This document shows positions 51,079-63,065 of a DNA stretch of 64,000 nt, in pieces. This DNA is from Lingula anatina. Taxonomy: Eukaryota; Brachiopoda; Lingulata; Lingulida; Lingulidae. Under the pieces are notes generated by a model. It did no database searches, had not been told where the DNA came from, and was given only the letters and a program-made list of their open reading frames with translations. The position numbers were made by a program, and so were the translations under genes. Location of the stretch: NCBI RefSeq assembly GCF_001039355.2, contig NW_019774847.1, positions 188,854 to 252,853 on the forward strand, read 5' to 3'. The first letter of the stretch is position 1, and each line of letters begins with the position of its first letter.

Positions 51079-53591
51079 ACTCACTGTTGACATGAGTTGT
51101 GAACAATGCCATAGCAAAATAGATTTCAGAGCAGGGTAAACATCAATGCGTGAATGAGCTTAAATTGGGACAAGCGTATCAGTTTTAATTTCACAATTAT
51201 ATTTTATATGTCTGACGTTCTACTTATATCAGGCCTACCCAACTACCAGACTCGGCACCTAAGGATCCTGAATTAACCGGTATATCGGACCACACTACCC
51301 GTTTTCAAGGTGTGTGTCAGATCGCTGGTTCAGGCATGTAGCAAGCAATGAGTGGGGGGCGGGGCTCTTTCTCTGAAAAACTGGTCCTTTATAACCACGC
51401 ATTTGTCCCAACTTGGAAAGTGGCGTAGAACCTAGATCAATTTTTGATTGGAACCGACCTCTTTTTCGACCCCTCTCTCTCAAACCTACCTTCCCTGGTT
51501 GGGGACCTGCATATTGACGGGCGATACCACAACAGCTTTCTACATGCACCCCTACCCCCTTTATCTCTTAGTTTTCCAGGCTTCAGGTTCAAGTTGTGTA
51601 GATGTCTGTGTTTTAACCGGAAAGTCTGGTGCTGATTCCATGGACTCACTGGCTACAGGCCCAACTCGAATATCAAAACAAGCATTTACAATTTGGGGTG
51701 GGGGGGGGCGTGGACGTTTAATTCTAGCACGTTTTAATATCACGTATTTGTGAAGCACACAAAAAGAGCAAAACAAGAGAAGAGAAAAATTTTACTTGCA
51801 GGTATAACAATGTATTTTGAAATATGATGTGCTTCATTACTGTCGACTGCTTGAAGTAAGGGTGGGGTGCCAATATCCTGTATACTCAATAATTCGTCTA
51901 CTACATGTACCACATAAACCTACAAGATCGACATATATGTTTTCTGTGTGCAGTATTCTTTCTATTAATAAATGAAAAAAATATTTTTACTAGATGAATT
52001 ACCTGATCGTTATAGCGTAAGCCATGAAGTATAAAAAGAAAAAAAAATAATGCCATCTTCAAAATACAGATTTTAACTCGAAGTACTGGGGATATTCTTA
52101 GGCTTTGGTGTATAATACCCACAAGAGAAAACATGAACCGAAATAACAGTAATAAAAAGTAATCTAAATAACTTAATAGCAATTACTGTGTGTAGCTGCT
52201 CAAGTAAGAATTCATCCCATTCTTTATTATTCCTGGGCTTGCTGTTCCAGTAACGTACAGTACCTTCGGAATATGTGTCCCGTTTTGGCGCAATTTTAAC
52301 CTTTCATTTCGAAATACGAGGGAAATTTTCACCAAGCATTATTATCCCACAGTTCTCTTTGTAATGCAAATATTTATTCACCGATCATGTTGGATTGGTA
52401 CTGCAAAGAGGCGATTCAAACGATCGAGCATAATGTAAACAAATAGTTCAATGGTCGGAATTCAATACCTTCCAAGGTGAACCGTTACCTCGTCGGCGCG
52501 CTAGCTCACAGCTGAACTCTTTTAACTATCATTATGAAATAAGAAATTTCACTAGCATAAATCACTGCAAAACTTTCACATCCCTAAAAGTATTAGATAG
52601 ATTTATACCACAAATTAGCAAAAGCTTAATTTTATAATAAAGCATTCATCTCTAAGTTAGAATTGCACTTAGTCCTTTCATTTCTGAATTGCGCAGTTGT
52701 CTACTTCGTAAAATGAAGACGATTTCGTTAATTATGAGGCTGTGAAAGTTATACAGTCCACCATCTATCATTTCTCTCATATCCAGTCATATGTCTAATG
52801 GAGAATCTCATTCATGTTACTTGTACCATTTGCTCATATGAGCTTATTGATCAAACTGCTCGACCTTAGCAACCAGAATAAACATGAATGCTTCAAGGTG
52901 TAGAGTGTGAAAAAATTGTTTTAAAACACAAACGCAAAAGTTTTTGGTTTTTATATTTTTAATTCCCCTTCTTTGTTATCTGTTTTAGTTGTCTGTTGTA
53001 ATCAAAATGCAACTTTCGGTATAAACTTGTGTCTTTTTCTTGCAATTTAGATCAGTTCGCTTAAATGACGTTGACTACAGACAGAAGTGTGTGTTAGTTG
53101 TCGTCTCATTCATTCCTTCTTAACTTCACTCCTAAACAACTTTGGAACACAATTTTTTGCATGGTGCTACCGGAGATATTAGACTAAAAGTCTGTATTAC
53201 TTTTACCAAGTTTGATTCTGTGAGTTTGATTTATTTCAATCTAGAATGTAGGAATGGCAAAAAATGCAACACTAAGTTTCTTGTAAAAAATGTCACAGCT
53301 TCATATACAGGTGGCACACAGGCTCCAAAAACATATTAAACTAAAATTTCATATTCCGTTTATCATTTATTATAATGACAAGGGTAAGCGTCGCAGATTA
53401 TGAGGAATAATTAGAAGTCTTTTTGAGGCAACAAACACAAATAGGAAAGTACAGGTGTCCATTTTTCAGCTACCTGGCTAAAGTTGTTTAGGTAGGTTCT
53501 AAGACGTCCGCGCGCAATCAATAAGTTGGAGGCCAGCGCGTACTTCAAAGCATTCTGATTCTTAATCAAGATCTAGAAGCAATAAGTCGAA
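51079..53591. other. Intergenic, FAM20 to H1; no gene seen
   Basis: Several short ORFs only, none with recognisable motifs. It holds the FAM20 3' UTR (an AATAAA occurs near 51965) and the H1 promoter. A sequence AAACACA, like the H1-box, occurs near 52924 but is ~670 bp from the H1 start and too far to be a usual H1 box. Confidence 0.5.
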
Positions 53592-54309
53592 ATGGCAGAT
53601 GCAGTACAAGCTACCCCGGCCAAGAAGGCCAGCCCAAAGAAGAGGGCAAGCAAGCCAAAGAAGCCTGCAGCCCACCCAACCTACATTGAGATGATCAGGG
53701 CAGCCATCACCGCTTTGAAGGAGCGTGGAGGTTCTTCTCGCCAGGCCATCCTCAAGTACATCCTTAAGACCTACAATGTTGGCAAGAACACTACCATGGT
53801 AAACGCCCAGCTGAGACTGGCCCTGAAGCGTGGTGTCGCCAGCGGTGCTCTGAAGCAGGCCAAAGGAACCGGTGCATCTGGATCCTTCAGAGTTGGTGAG
53901 TAAAATGTTCATATTCACATTTTAGTTACAATAGAAAACTCTGATCAGTAGTTTTATACCCAATTCAAATCCATGGATTATAAGATATCAATTATTTTGT
54001 GAATCAATCTTTAAGCACTTATTTTGTTGCTGCAATTAGACCCTAAACTACAATATTTTAAAATTTCCAATCATTTTTATCTTTACAGGTGCCGTGAAAG
54101 TGAAGAAGGCAAAGAAACCCAAGAAGGCAAAGAAGGCCAAGAAGCCCAAGGCCAAGAAGGCCAAGAAGCCCAAAGCCAAGAAGGCAAAGAAGCCCAAGGC
54201 CAAGAAGGCAAAGAAACCCAAGGCAGCTAAACCCAAGGCAGCCAAGCCAAAGGCCGCCAAGAAGCCAAAGGCAGCCAAGAAGCCAAAGAAGGCCGCGCCC
54301 AAAAAGTAG
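53592..54309 (+). CDS. Linker histone H1, intron-containing
   Basis: H1 binds linker DNA at the nucleosome dyad and compacts chromatin. Two exons, 53592-53895 and 54089-54309, joined in phase 1 (GTGAGT donor, TTTACAG acceptor), give 174 aa. The N-tail is Ala/Lys/Pro-rich; the winged-helix domain runs from about residue 28 to 101 (HPTYIEMIRAAITALKERGG, SSRQAILKYILKTYNVGKNT, GTGASGSFRVG); the C-tail is almost only Lys, Ala and Pro in AKKAKKPK-type repeats. The intron falls exactly at the end of the globular domain. Replication-dependent H1 genes lack introns and end in a histone stem-loop; here there is an intron, no canonical stem-loop after the stop, and AATAAA at 54710-54715, so it looks like a replacement or tissue-type H1. 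No core histone genes are beside it. Confidence 0.93.
54106..54300 (+). repeat. Internal tandem repeat in H1 tail coding sequence
   Basis: Imperfect tandem units around AAGGCCAAGAAGCCCAAG encode the AKKAKKPK tail. Units vary by a few bases, with length likely to be polymorphic through slippage. Confidence 0.8.
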
Positions 54310-54709
54310 ACTTTGTAACAAAGCTATAGACTTTAAAAATATTATTTATTGACTTTGATCGGTACTTAAAGTATTGGTCCGTATTCCGTCCATCAGTGGT
54401 CGTAAGATCTCCAGTCAGTTATGACTTCTCTATTGAGAACGATACTTGAACCGGCTAGTTCGGTACTTTTTAAAAATAATTTTTCAACTTTCCAACTGGT
54501 TGGAAATTGAATTGCTAGGCAAACAAGTACTCTTTTTCTCTAGGCAGATCAAAAACTTTCAGAGAAATCCGAAGGTTTTGAACCTGTTAAATGGTTAAGT
54601 TTGTACGTTATTCAGACGGCCTTAAAAGTTCAGATGAATCTCTATTCTCAGGTGTGTCAAATATCTTTATATGTTAACGTAATATATAAAAAAATATTTA
54701 TAAAAATTT

Positions 54710-54715
54710 AATAAA
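54710..54715 (+). terminator. Candidate poly(A) signal for H1
   Basis: AATAAA about 400 nt after the H1 stop. It would give a polyadenylated transcript, consistent with the intron. Confidence 0.35.
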
Positions 54716-55919
54716 CATTTATATATATATTTATTATTGTTTCTTTTTTAAGTAGCTTTTTTGCACAATATGGAAAGATATTCTCGCGTGGAAACTTGCG
54801 ATAAGTCCGCCAAATGCAACGTATTACTCCACATGAAAAAATAACAAAGGAAAAGTTCGTCTTTTAAGAAACGACAGTTTGATATAATTCATAAGCTAAT
54901 AATAAATTTGTCAAGAAATATTTATTTCATCAAATAAAGTAAAGCTTAAATAAGGCGGAATGCATTGCAAGATACGAAAACTTTATATCGAATTTTCCCT
55001 CTCAAATAACGATAAACATGTATATTCACTACTTCGCGTAAATTAGGTCAAACCAACACGCGCTTTTGTTAAATATTTTCACGGTGCTAGTTGTAAAGGC
55101 GAGGTCATGCAGGCAGTCAGCTGGTACAGAAATAATGCGCGTTTGACACCGTGGGCCACTGAAGTTCCCAAGTCACCTAACACTTATAAATTGAATGATT
55201 CTCTATTCTGTCAAAATCTGTTTGAGGCGCCGGCGGATTAAAGGTAACAGAATTTATTTTATGTGACAAAAATTGCAGGAACGTTGGGAAAAATTAAATT
55301 AACAATGGAATGGATTTGACGACAAACTAAAAAAGCGTTTAAACAAAATTTGACAAGAATTTCTACCGATTTTGTCGTGCAAAGCAATATTTTTGTCTAT
55401 AAAACCTCACCATAAAAATTAGACGTCTTTCAAAATCCTTTGACATAATTTAAGAGCGCCAATGCATGTTCTTTCCTTTTTATCGTGTAAAACATTTACC
55501 TTTTGCGAAGTGATCCTGTTTACACAGCAATTTATAATGTCCCCAATACAAAGGTGACCACATTGTGCACTACCTTAACTTGACATATTACTGATTTGCT
55601 GTTAGTTCACTACAGCGTTATGCTTACTGACTGGGAAAATGCGTGCGTTGTCCAATTCTGTGAAAATTGACTCCCTAGTCGTGTTCCAATACAAGGAACC
55701 GCAAAGGGCTGTAAATCACTTCATTTCAAAACGAAAAGTGCCTTGCTTCACTTTAATAACATGTTAAGGTTCATAATCATCCCATTACTCAGAAAGCTTA
55801 ACGAACTATGCCCCTGCACCAACGTCAGATAGAAAATCACAACTTTTTTAATTTTTATCAGTACTTAACACTAGATTATTGGAATAGCTGACACTTAACA
55901 AGGATGCATTCTAGCAATT

Positions 55920-56105
55920 ACATGTCTGTCTGTCATCAACATAACTCAAAAAGTTATGGGCCGATTTTTATGAAATTTTCAGGAACTGTCAGAAGTGGAC
56001 CAAGGAACAAATGACTAGTTTTTGGTGGAGATCTGGATCAATAATCAAACAATAATCAATAATCAAAAATATCGAAAATTTAGGAGACTGTTGGAGACTT
56101 TGCTG
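55920..56105. repeat. Probable dispersed repeat unit
   Basis: The stretch TATGAAATTTTCAGGAA ... GGAGATCTGGATCA resembles a short repeat unit I associate with many invertebrate genomes (conserved GAAATTTTCAGGAA and GATCCGGATCA-like words). Only one copy is in the window, so repeat status rests on recollection. Confidence 0.4.
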
Positions 56106-56395
56106 CCTTGTTTTAAAAGGTATGACTTTCGTAAAGCACATGTCTGATTTTATCTGTTGGATCAAACAATTTGATGTAATTTAACTGTAGTACAAAATGA
56201 TAGCCATCTTGAATATTGTATTAATCTAGAAAACTGAGTTGACTTGAAATATTGTACAATGTCAATAGCTTCATAATCAAGGGAAAAACATTTGCATTCT
56301 ATATATAGACTTACAGCATTCATTCTCAGTGGTGGCTAAATACTTATCTTGGGATTCTCATATAACTGTCTACAGTAACAAAGCATATTGATACT

Positions 56396-56396
56396 T

Positions 56397-56429
<33 letters not shown>

Positions 56430-56447
56430 CTAATAATAATAATAATA
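56396..56447. repeat. (CTA)n followed by (AAT)n
   Basis: About 11 CTA units then about 5 AAT units. Confidence 0.9.
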
Positions 56448-56884
56448 AACAAGAAAAACAGCATTTAAATGTGATGGCCTTCTCTGCTTCCCATAAACTA
56501 TTCTAAGTTTGCAAGGATGAGTATTGCTAGGAAGGAAAAAATGTGCTCCTCTTTGCAAAATGCTGCATTTGCCAGACTTTCAAATCTGTTAATTTCACAA
56601 ATGCATTATATAATTACTTGCTCTCTATAACATACAGAATTATGCAATTATAAACATATTAGTTTTGTATCCTCGATTATATACATATGTATATATTTGA
56701 TTCAAAATCTTCATTAAGTGTAAACATAGTTACATTTCTTGAATACATACATCTGACACATATGGAAACAAACTCCCAAAATCTTTAAATCTGCATTATA
56801 CTATAAAATGTCTTGAAAACAACCTTTTGAATATAGCTGACAGAAGCATATGGCACTATTGTATTGAGTACATGTACAGCTCTG

Positions 56885-59800
56885 CTATAATCTACTGAAC
56901 ACAGGAGCAGACAGATGTTTTCTGAAGAATTCCAGTGTTCTCTTCCAGTGATGGACCTCAGCTTTAATATGTGGCTGTGCATCTCCTCCCCATGCCATAT
57001 TAGTTCCTGGAATCAAAATATTAATAGCAATGAATAATGCTAAACTGAATAGAAAAAAGTGTGTGTGTGTGTGTGTGTGTGTGTGGGGGGGGGGGGGGGG
57101 CATGCGCTGCAATCACCCTGTTCTGCTGGTTAACAGAAAAGTCATTTTTTTAAACCTTTTTAATACCTTAAATTTGAAGCTAAAAATGAAGCTAAAACTA
57201 CACCAGCAAAACTAGTTCACAGAAACTACTTCAATTTTTAAAATTTACATAATTTATAATTTTTAATAATTTTAAAATTTCACATCTAACTCCTACCATT
57301 AAACATACAATGCTGACTACCAAAAATATTAATAAAATTTGGGTCTTGACACCAAGGACCAAAATTAATAAAATAAATACTAAAACTAAGAAAATAATTC
57401 AGTGCACAGTGACAGCGTCACTTATGGCAAATACAGGTGCAGGTGCTTTTGGTCTAATTAGTCTACTTAATGTCCAAAGACATGCTGTCTGTCTGCTCAT
57501 AAAAAGAACTGATTACAACTTCACTTTGATAAGTGTATGAAAAATTACAATATCATTTCATGTATACATACAAACCTAGGAACTTGTGGTAAGATCCTTT
57601 ACAATGAGGTGCATAAGGAGGTTCAATAAGATGTCCTGCCCCATCATATACATGGATCTCATAGTCTTTGTGCCCACAACAATGTAAACGTTTTGAAAAT
57701 ATTTGGGCACTTTGGGGAGCATCAAATGAAGGATCGTCCTCGCCAAAAAATAACAACAGAGGGGCCTCTATAAGTTCCACCTACGATAAAGAGATTGATT
57801 ATATTATTGAAAATTTATCAAACATACCAGCAGTGTTAGCAAGCAATTATGGCAAAACCCAATAAACTTTTTAAAAATTCAGAACAATAAAAATCTGATT
57901 ATTTGCATCCATTTTTTTATCCAAATTTGCTTTGGCTAAAACACCTTCCTTTTGAAAAAAATATTTCTAATTATGATTTAAAGAACACTTTTTATTGGAT
58001 AGTAATTTCTACATAAGTATGCTTTTTATCATAGTATATGTATAATTCTAACTTCATAATAATAGAATATACCTTTATGATGCATTCTTCCTTTATTTCC
58101 TTGGGGAAAATGTTTTTAAAACAAAGTCCATCTTCGCACTCTGTCAGCTTTGTTAGATCTTGACTAAAAAGCAGGAATGCAGAATTTCTAAAATTAAATT
58201 TTGTCTTATTCAAGACTAAAACAAATTCTATAACATTCAAAGATGAATAATCTTCAAACATTGTAACAGCTAAAAACATTGTAACAGCATTAAGCCTTCA
58301 TTTGTGTTTTTCTTCTTTTTTTTTACCATTTTTAACTTTGCCGACTATTACAATGCATGCAGTTAGTATATATCAATCTCTAGCCAATATTAATTGTTAA
58401 ATATACATGGGCAATGAAATTGACTACTAGTATATCTCATTAAAATTTTTAAGCAGATATTATCTAAAATTAAGTATCAAAAGCATAAATAAGCACTCAA
58501 ATACCTAAGGAATCTTTTTGACATGAAATTACTAAATCACATTCTTGCCTATACAAGTACTTTTTCAATTTCAAATAAGGTCAGGCTACTGATAAATGTA
58601 GCACAGTAATAGAACTCACTCAACAACTTGAACAATTTCATCCCCAAACTTCATAGCCTGAAAAACATGGTATGCTGCACCACTGACATTTACAACTGCC
58701 TTTATTACCTGAAACCATAAAAACAGCTTAACAAACTCTCTCTCTCTATATATATATAGGTATGTGTGTGCATGCATGCATGCACATGTACTGGTATGTA
58801 TAAATATCTTTGCATCCATAAAAAAATGCTCAAAAGCACATGTCAAACACTATAAATATACTTTGTCATACATATACATTGCATGAAATCTCTCTCCCCT
58901 CTTTCTTCTCTCTGGAGATATTTGTTGTCAAAGAACCAAATTAAGTTACAAACGGCTTCATGTAATTCAGTTCTGTAAATGCAAACCTGAAGAAAGTGCA
59001 TCCCCAAGTTAATGTCAATCACTGGCAGACAGAGGATATCAAGATGAAGGGGGGGGGGGGAGGAGGAATTACATCCTATGATCCACCACACACTCTATTA
59101 GTAATCTTATTTCAATATTTTAAAATACATACCTGAGGAAAATGTATGCCCATAAGCAGAGCAATTTCTGCACCTTTAGATGTTCCAATCACTCCAATAC
59201 CACCTGGAGTCACACTTGGATGGTGACTCAGCCATTCTGCACCTTCCTGTGGGCAGGAAAATATTATTGGACTAGTTTCTCTTTACAAATATAATAATTT
59301 TTTTTGACAGAAAATATTTATGTCCTTTTTTATTTAGCCTTAATTTATTATGTTAAAATATTGTGCATATTTAATCTTATGCACATAATAACTGACTGTA
59401 AAAGCTATCAAGTGTACCTGTTGTAATATACCTTAAAATATGTCAAGTCTACATCTAAAAAAGTATCTGGTAAGTCTTCATAGGCAAAGTATGCCAATGC
59501 TAACACAGCAAATCCCCTTGACGCCAGCAGTGCAGCTCTGTGTTCTATCAAGCCACCTGCTGATCCAAACAGGTCCATCACACCTGGGAAAGTACCAGGG
59601 CCTAGCAGGACAAATAAAAATAACAAAATGAGCAACAGCTCCAGCAATGTGGACAGACTCAGGAAGTGGACACAATATGTGCAGCAAATGTGTCTGTGTT
59701 AAAAATGACAAAAAAAAAAAACAAAAAAGAAAAAGTGTTAACAGTTCAATAAGACTGAATAGAAATAACTCAATTTTTGTGACAAAAAAGGATAATTCAA

Positions 59801-60723
59801 ACCTTTTGGTACAAAGAGTGCTCCTCGTAAAGCTCCTTCTCTAACTGGTATTCTTTCCACATTATCAGCCATATAAAGTCTTTCAATATTAGTCTCAGCT
59901 ACTGGGACCTGGACTTTGCTGTTGTTGGGAGAGTATGGGTCAATGTGTCCACTGAGCAATGATATATGTACATTATAGGGTGTTGTAACATCCTTCTTCA
60001 TCAATCTCAGTCCATTTCGTTGACCAGGCTCTGGTATCATACTCCAATATAATCCCATTGCATCTGTCCCTGGATTGAGGCAAAAGGAACATTATATGTA
60101 CATGTAAATGTATCAATTTAGTTTGATTTACACGTGCTACACAAGGTACATGTAGTTGGTGCAAAGTTCCACAAGTCCTTTAGTATAAATAGCCTTATAT
60201 GGAGCAATTCACTGAATTATATGACAATGATAAGACAATGCATCTTCAAGGTACTTGCATTAATCATAGACAGATATTATACCTTTATATGATCCACCAA
60301 GAGATGGCGATGTGGCAGTGTTCACTTCTCCATTGCTGTTGGCAATAAAATGTGCATAAGCTCCAAACTTCATCCCCTTCTCCTCCAGGAATGACTTCAC
60401 TGTAACAGCAGCTCCAGATTTTAGACCTTTGATTTGAAGTTCAACCTACACTGCACAAATAATATCATGATTAGACAAATAAAATTTCAGTTAAAATAGG
60501 TACCTGTAGATTGATAATCAGGTAAATGGTTGAAAAGGGGATAATTATGAGGTTAACAATATCATTTAGTAAAAAAAAGGGGGGGGGGTGAATGTTGATT
60601 TTGAGAATATATTTTGAAAGCTCATTGTTCACAAGTTGCCTTCTCTCTAAAAACTTTGTTGTTAGGTCTTTATTTTCTGACGTTAAGGACTGGTCACAGG
60701 ACTATACAATCTATGGTACATGC

Positions 60724-60770
<47 letters not shown>

Positions 60771-60874
60771 CATTTTTGGCAGGGCGGGTGTAGGGGTGGG
60801 GGTACACGTACACATACCTTCTCATCCATCAAAACCTTGCCAGGCACTGCACAAATTTCTGGCCCATCCATCAT
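56885..60874 (-). CDS. BAAT/ACOT-family acyl-CoA thioesterase or acyltransferase
   Basis: Alpha/beta-hydrolase family that hydrolyses acyl-CoAs (ACOT1/2/4) or conjugates bile acids to amino acids (BAAT). Coding exons 5' to 3': 60874-60818, 60445-60283, 60069-59803, 59601-59432, 59246-59133, 58708-58620, 58163-58073, 57780-57576, 57006-56885; phases close, 425 aa (human members 418-421). The N-terminal beta-sandwich has [41 protein letters not shown] and [14 protein letters not shown]; the hydrolase half has [31 protein letters not shown], the nucleophile elbow GTSKG, Asp in [10 protein letters not shown] and His in [10 protein letters not shown]. The nucleophile is Ser, as in ACOTs, not the Cys of BAAT, which favours a thioesterase. 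The C-terminus SRL fits a peroxisomal PTS1. The start was set at the ATG-ATG at 60874 from family length; the exon extends to an acceptor at 60949 (in-frame but preceded by an out-of-frame ATG), implying an upstream 5' UTR exon. Confidence 0.93.
57059..57100. repeat. (GT)n followed by a G run
   Basis: About 13 GT units then a run of about 16 G, in the last ACOT-like intron, ~50 bp upstream (in gene sense) of the final exon's acceptor. On the sense strand this is a C-run and CA tract, which may act as the polypyrimidine-rich region. Confidence 0.9.
60725..60770. repeat. (TTA)n microsatellite
   Basis: About 15 TTA units in the first coding intron of the ACOT-like gene. Confidence 0.95.
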
Positions 60875-61723
60875 GTGCTTGCATGATGATACAAAAGCTT
60901 TGGGAGTTGCATTTGTGTACACACTTTTCAGTTGAATATGTCCTTTTCCTAAATATTGAAATGATCATCAAAATGATAAACCATGCATGTTGATACATAT
61001 GTAGCATGTTATATATACATGTATGTATTTATATATACAGTTTTAGCTACTGAGTTCAGAAGATACAATTACAAATTACAAAATCACCTCCTTACTAACA
61101 GCATGTCTGTCGTTTTGTTAGTAGAAAAAGCCATGGAAAGCAGTTTCCAAAAGCACCTTAAAGCCAGGGCAGTTAACTATTATTAGCTTTTTATTGGTGA
61201 TATTTTCTGACGGTATTGTGGTTCAAAATTTCCACCCACATCCCCCTATGCTAGTGGGCAATTCCTGCTTCAATATTTTTCCCACAAAATATGGCCACAT
61301 TGTTTACTTGAATTACTAGAGAAAGTGAATATACTGATGGGGCATATTTGGGCACTTTTGCAGTAGTTTCCCCAAATAACTCTTTTTAATGTTAAACAAA
61401 TTTAAGTTATGCACTAACTTCAATCAGTATATATATCTGCTATTTTAATAAATTAGTGTGAAAATTAAATAACTAAGTTTTCATCTTTTTTTTATCAAAC
61501 TTTCAAGCTCTTTGACCTATGAGATTACGGAAAATGTTCACCCTTGCAATTAATTGTCCCAGTCGTCACAATACATGGATGGCACATTTTACTTCCATGT
61601 AAAAAGCATTATGAATGTGTAAATGAATTGCCAAACTTATCTATCTTAATAACAGAAGCATTGCTCAAAGTAACCACACAAATAAATTCAGAAAAGATAT
61701 TGAAAATAATCAAAGAGTTATAT

Positions 61724-61747
61724 GGTGTGTGTGTGTGTGTGTGTGTG
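61724..61747. repeat. (GT)n microsatellite
   Basis: About 12 GT units. Confidence 0.9.
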
Positions 61748-62694
61748 GATACTGCATAAGATAAATTTTGGAAAATATACTGACAGTCAATGCAAACGCA
61801 TCAGAAAACTTTCTTGTACTTTTTTGACCGAGAATCGATTCCAACCATATAAACGAGTACAAATGCACTTGTTTTTGTCACAAGAGAGTGGGCTGTAAAA
61901 CTATTTTCATATTTCACACGTTCTGTTATTTTCTAAATGTGCCAAAGGAACTTAAAATATTATTTGATAAATAAATGATGCCTTTTCATTGACTGTCAGT
62001 ATATACATGTATATTACTAGTTGTAGTACATCGCGATTCCGACTCGGTTATCAAATCAACATAAAGGATATGCTTTAATTCTTCATTGGTGCTCGTCAAC
62101 ATTTCACACTCATACAACAATCTGTTAGTGTGCACGACGAGATAATTAAGAGTAACGGCAATTTTGCCGAGATCAGCAGATGCAGAGCCGTAGCTAGGGG
62201 GCGGAGGGGGGGGGGGGTTCAAACGGACCGATCTTTTTGCTGGGAAAAGGCCCAACCCGATTAACTGGTCTGAGATGTGTCCTGTGATTTTTAATATATA
62301 TTTTTAAAATCTTGTTTTCCCTTAAGCATCTTTAGATACTCAAGGTTCAACCTTTCATTTTAATGATAGACCTATACGATGTGAGAGGAATGGTTTAGTC
62401 CGCTAGTAGGAACCGTAGTCTGTTTCCCGTTTTAGACATTTGCCCATACAATACGCAATAGGCCCTACTACATGTATGACTCCGCCGACTAACCGGAACA
62501 TGTACTAATCATATGAAACCCCGGAATTCCATTCCTGGGACTACCATTCCTGCCACACCGGTACTTACCGAACACGCTACTAATTTTCCGGAGCATATCG
62601 TACCCCGACCACTGTACCCCGACCCGTAAAACACAGTTCAAAGTCTACAAGATAGCCTTCTTATCTTCCATAACCACGTAAAGCCTGGATCACC

Positions 62695-62815
62695 CTGCGG
62701 TTGCAACCTTTTCGCAACCTTTTAGCAACCTCAATCGCAAGCAGGTTGCAATAGGTATCGAAGCCTTGTTGCAACCGGTGTGCGACAGGTTGCCGATCAA
62801 AATATGCTAAAGCTA
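62695..62815. repeat. Cluster of GCAACC/GGTTGC words
   Basis: At least six GCAACC or GGTTGC hexamers on both strands within ~120 bp, including GGTTGCAACC-like inverted pairs. The sense suggests a degenerate foldback repeat; non-coding. Confidence 0.5.
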
Positions 62816-63027
62816 CTTCTTATTTAGCTCGCAAAATGATTGCAAGCGACCGTCAGATTGGAATGTGACTTAGGCTTTTGATTTATTACGCCATATCGAC
62901 CAGTCAACTAATCTGATGATAAGACGGGGGGAAACAACACATTTTAAATTTGTTCATCAGAGTGTTTACGCGAAATGATATAAATTTTTCTAAAAATAAC
63001 CGAAATAAATTTGACAACAGTTATTAA

Positions 63028-63065
63028 AAGAGAGAGAGAGAGAGAGAGAACGAGGGGGGGGGGGG
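63028..63065. repeat. (GA)n and G run
   Basis: About 11 GA units, then CGAG and a run of about 12 G. Confidence 0.9.

Larger units (their letters stand above)
54310..56884. other. Intergenic, H1 to ACOT-like gene (convergent)
   Basis: The two genes point at each other, so both 3' UTRs lie here. AT-rich, no coding signal. Contains a probable dispersed repeat at 55920-56105 and a CTA/AAT trinucleotide tract at 56396-56447. Confidence 0.5.

Noticed and set aside
53562-53918. 118-codon minus-strand ORF over H1 exon 1
   Set aside because: Antisense shadow of a GC-richer coding exon.
54024-54302. Gly/Glu-rich and Leu/Phe-rich ORFs over the H1 tail
   Set aside because: They are frame shadows of the Lys/Ala/Pro repeat; the H1 frame is supported by homology and splicing.
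54310-54330. CTTTGTAACAAAG after the H1 stop as a histone stem-loop
   Set aside because: A stem of five with a 3-nt loop and the wrong sequence; it does not match the conserved histone 3' stem-loop.
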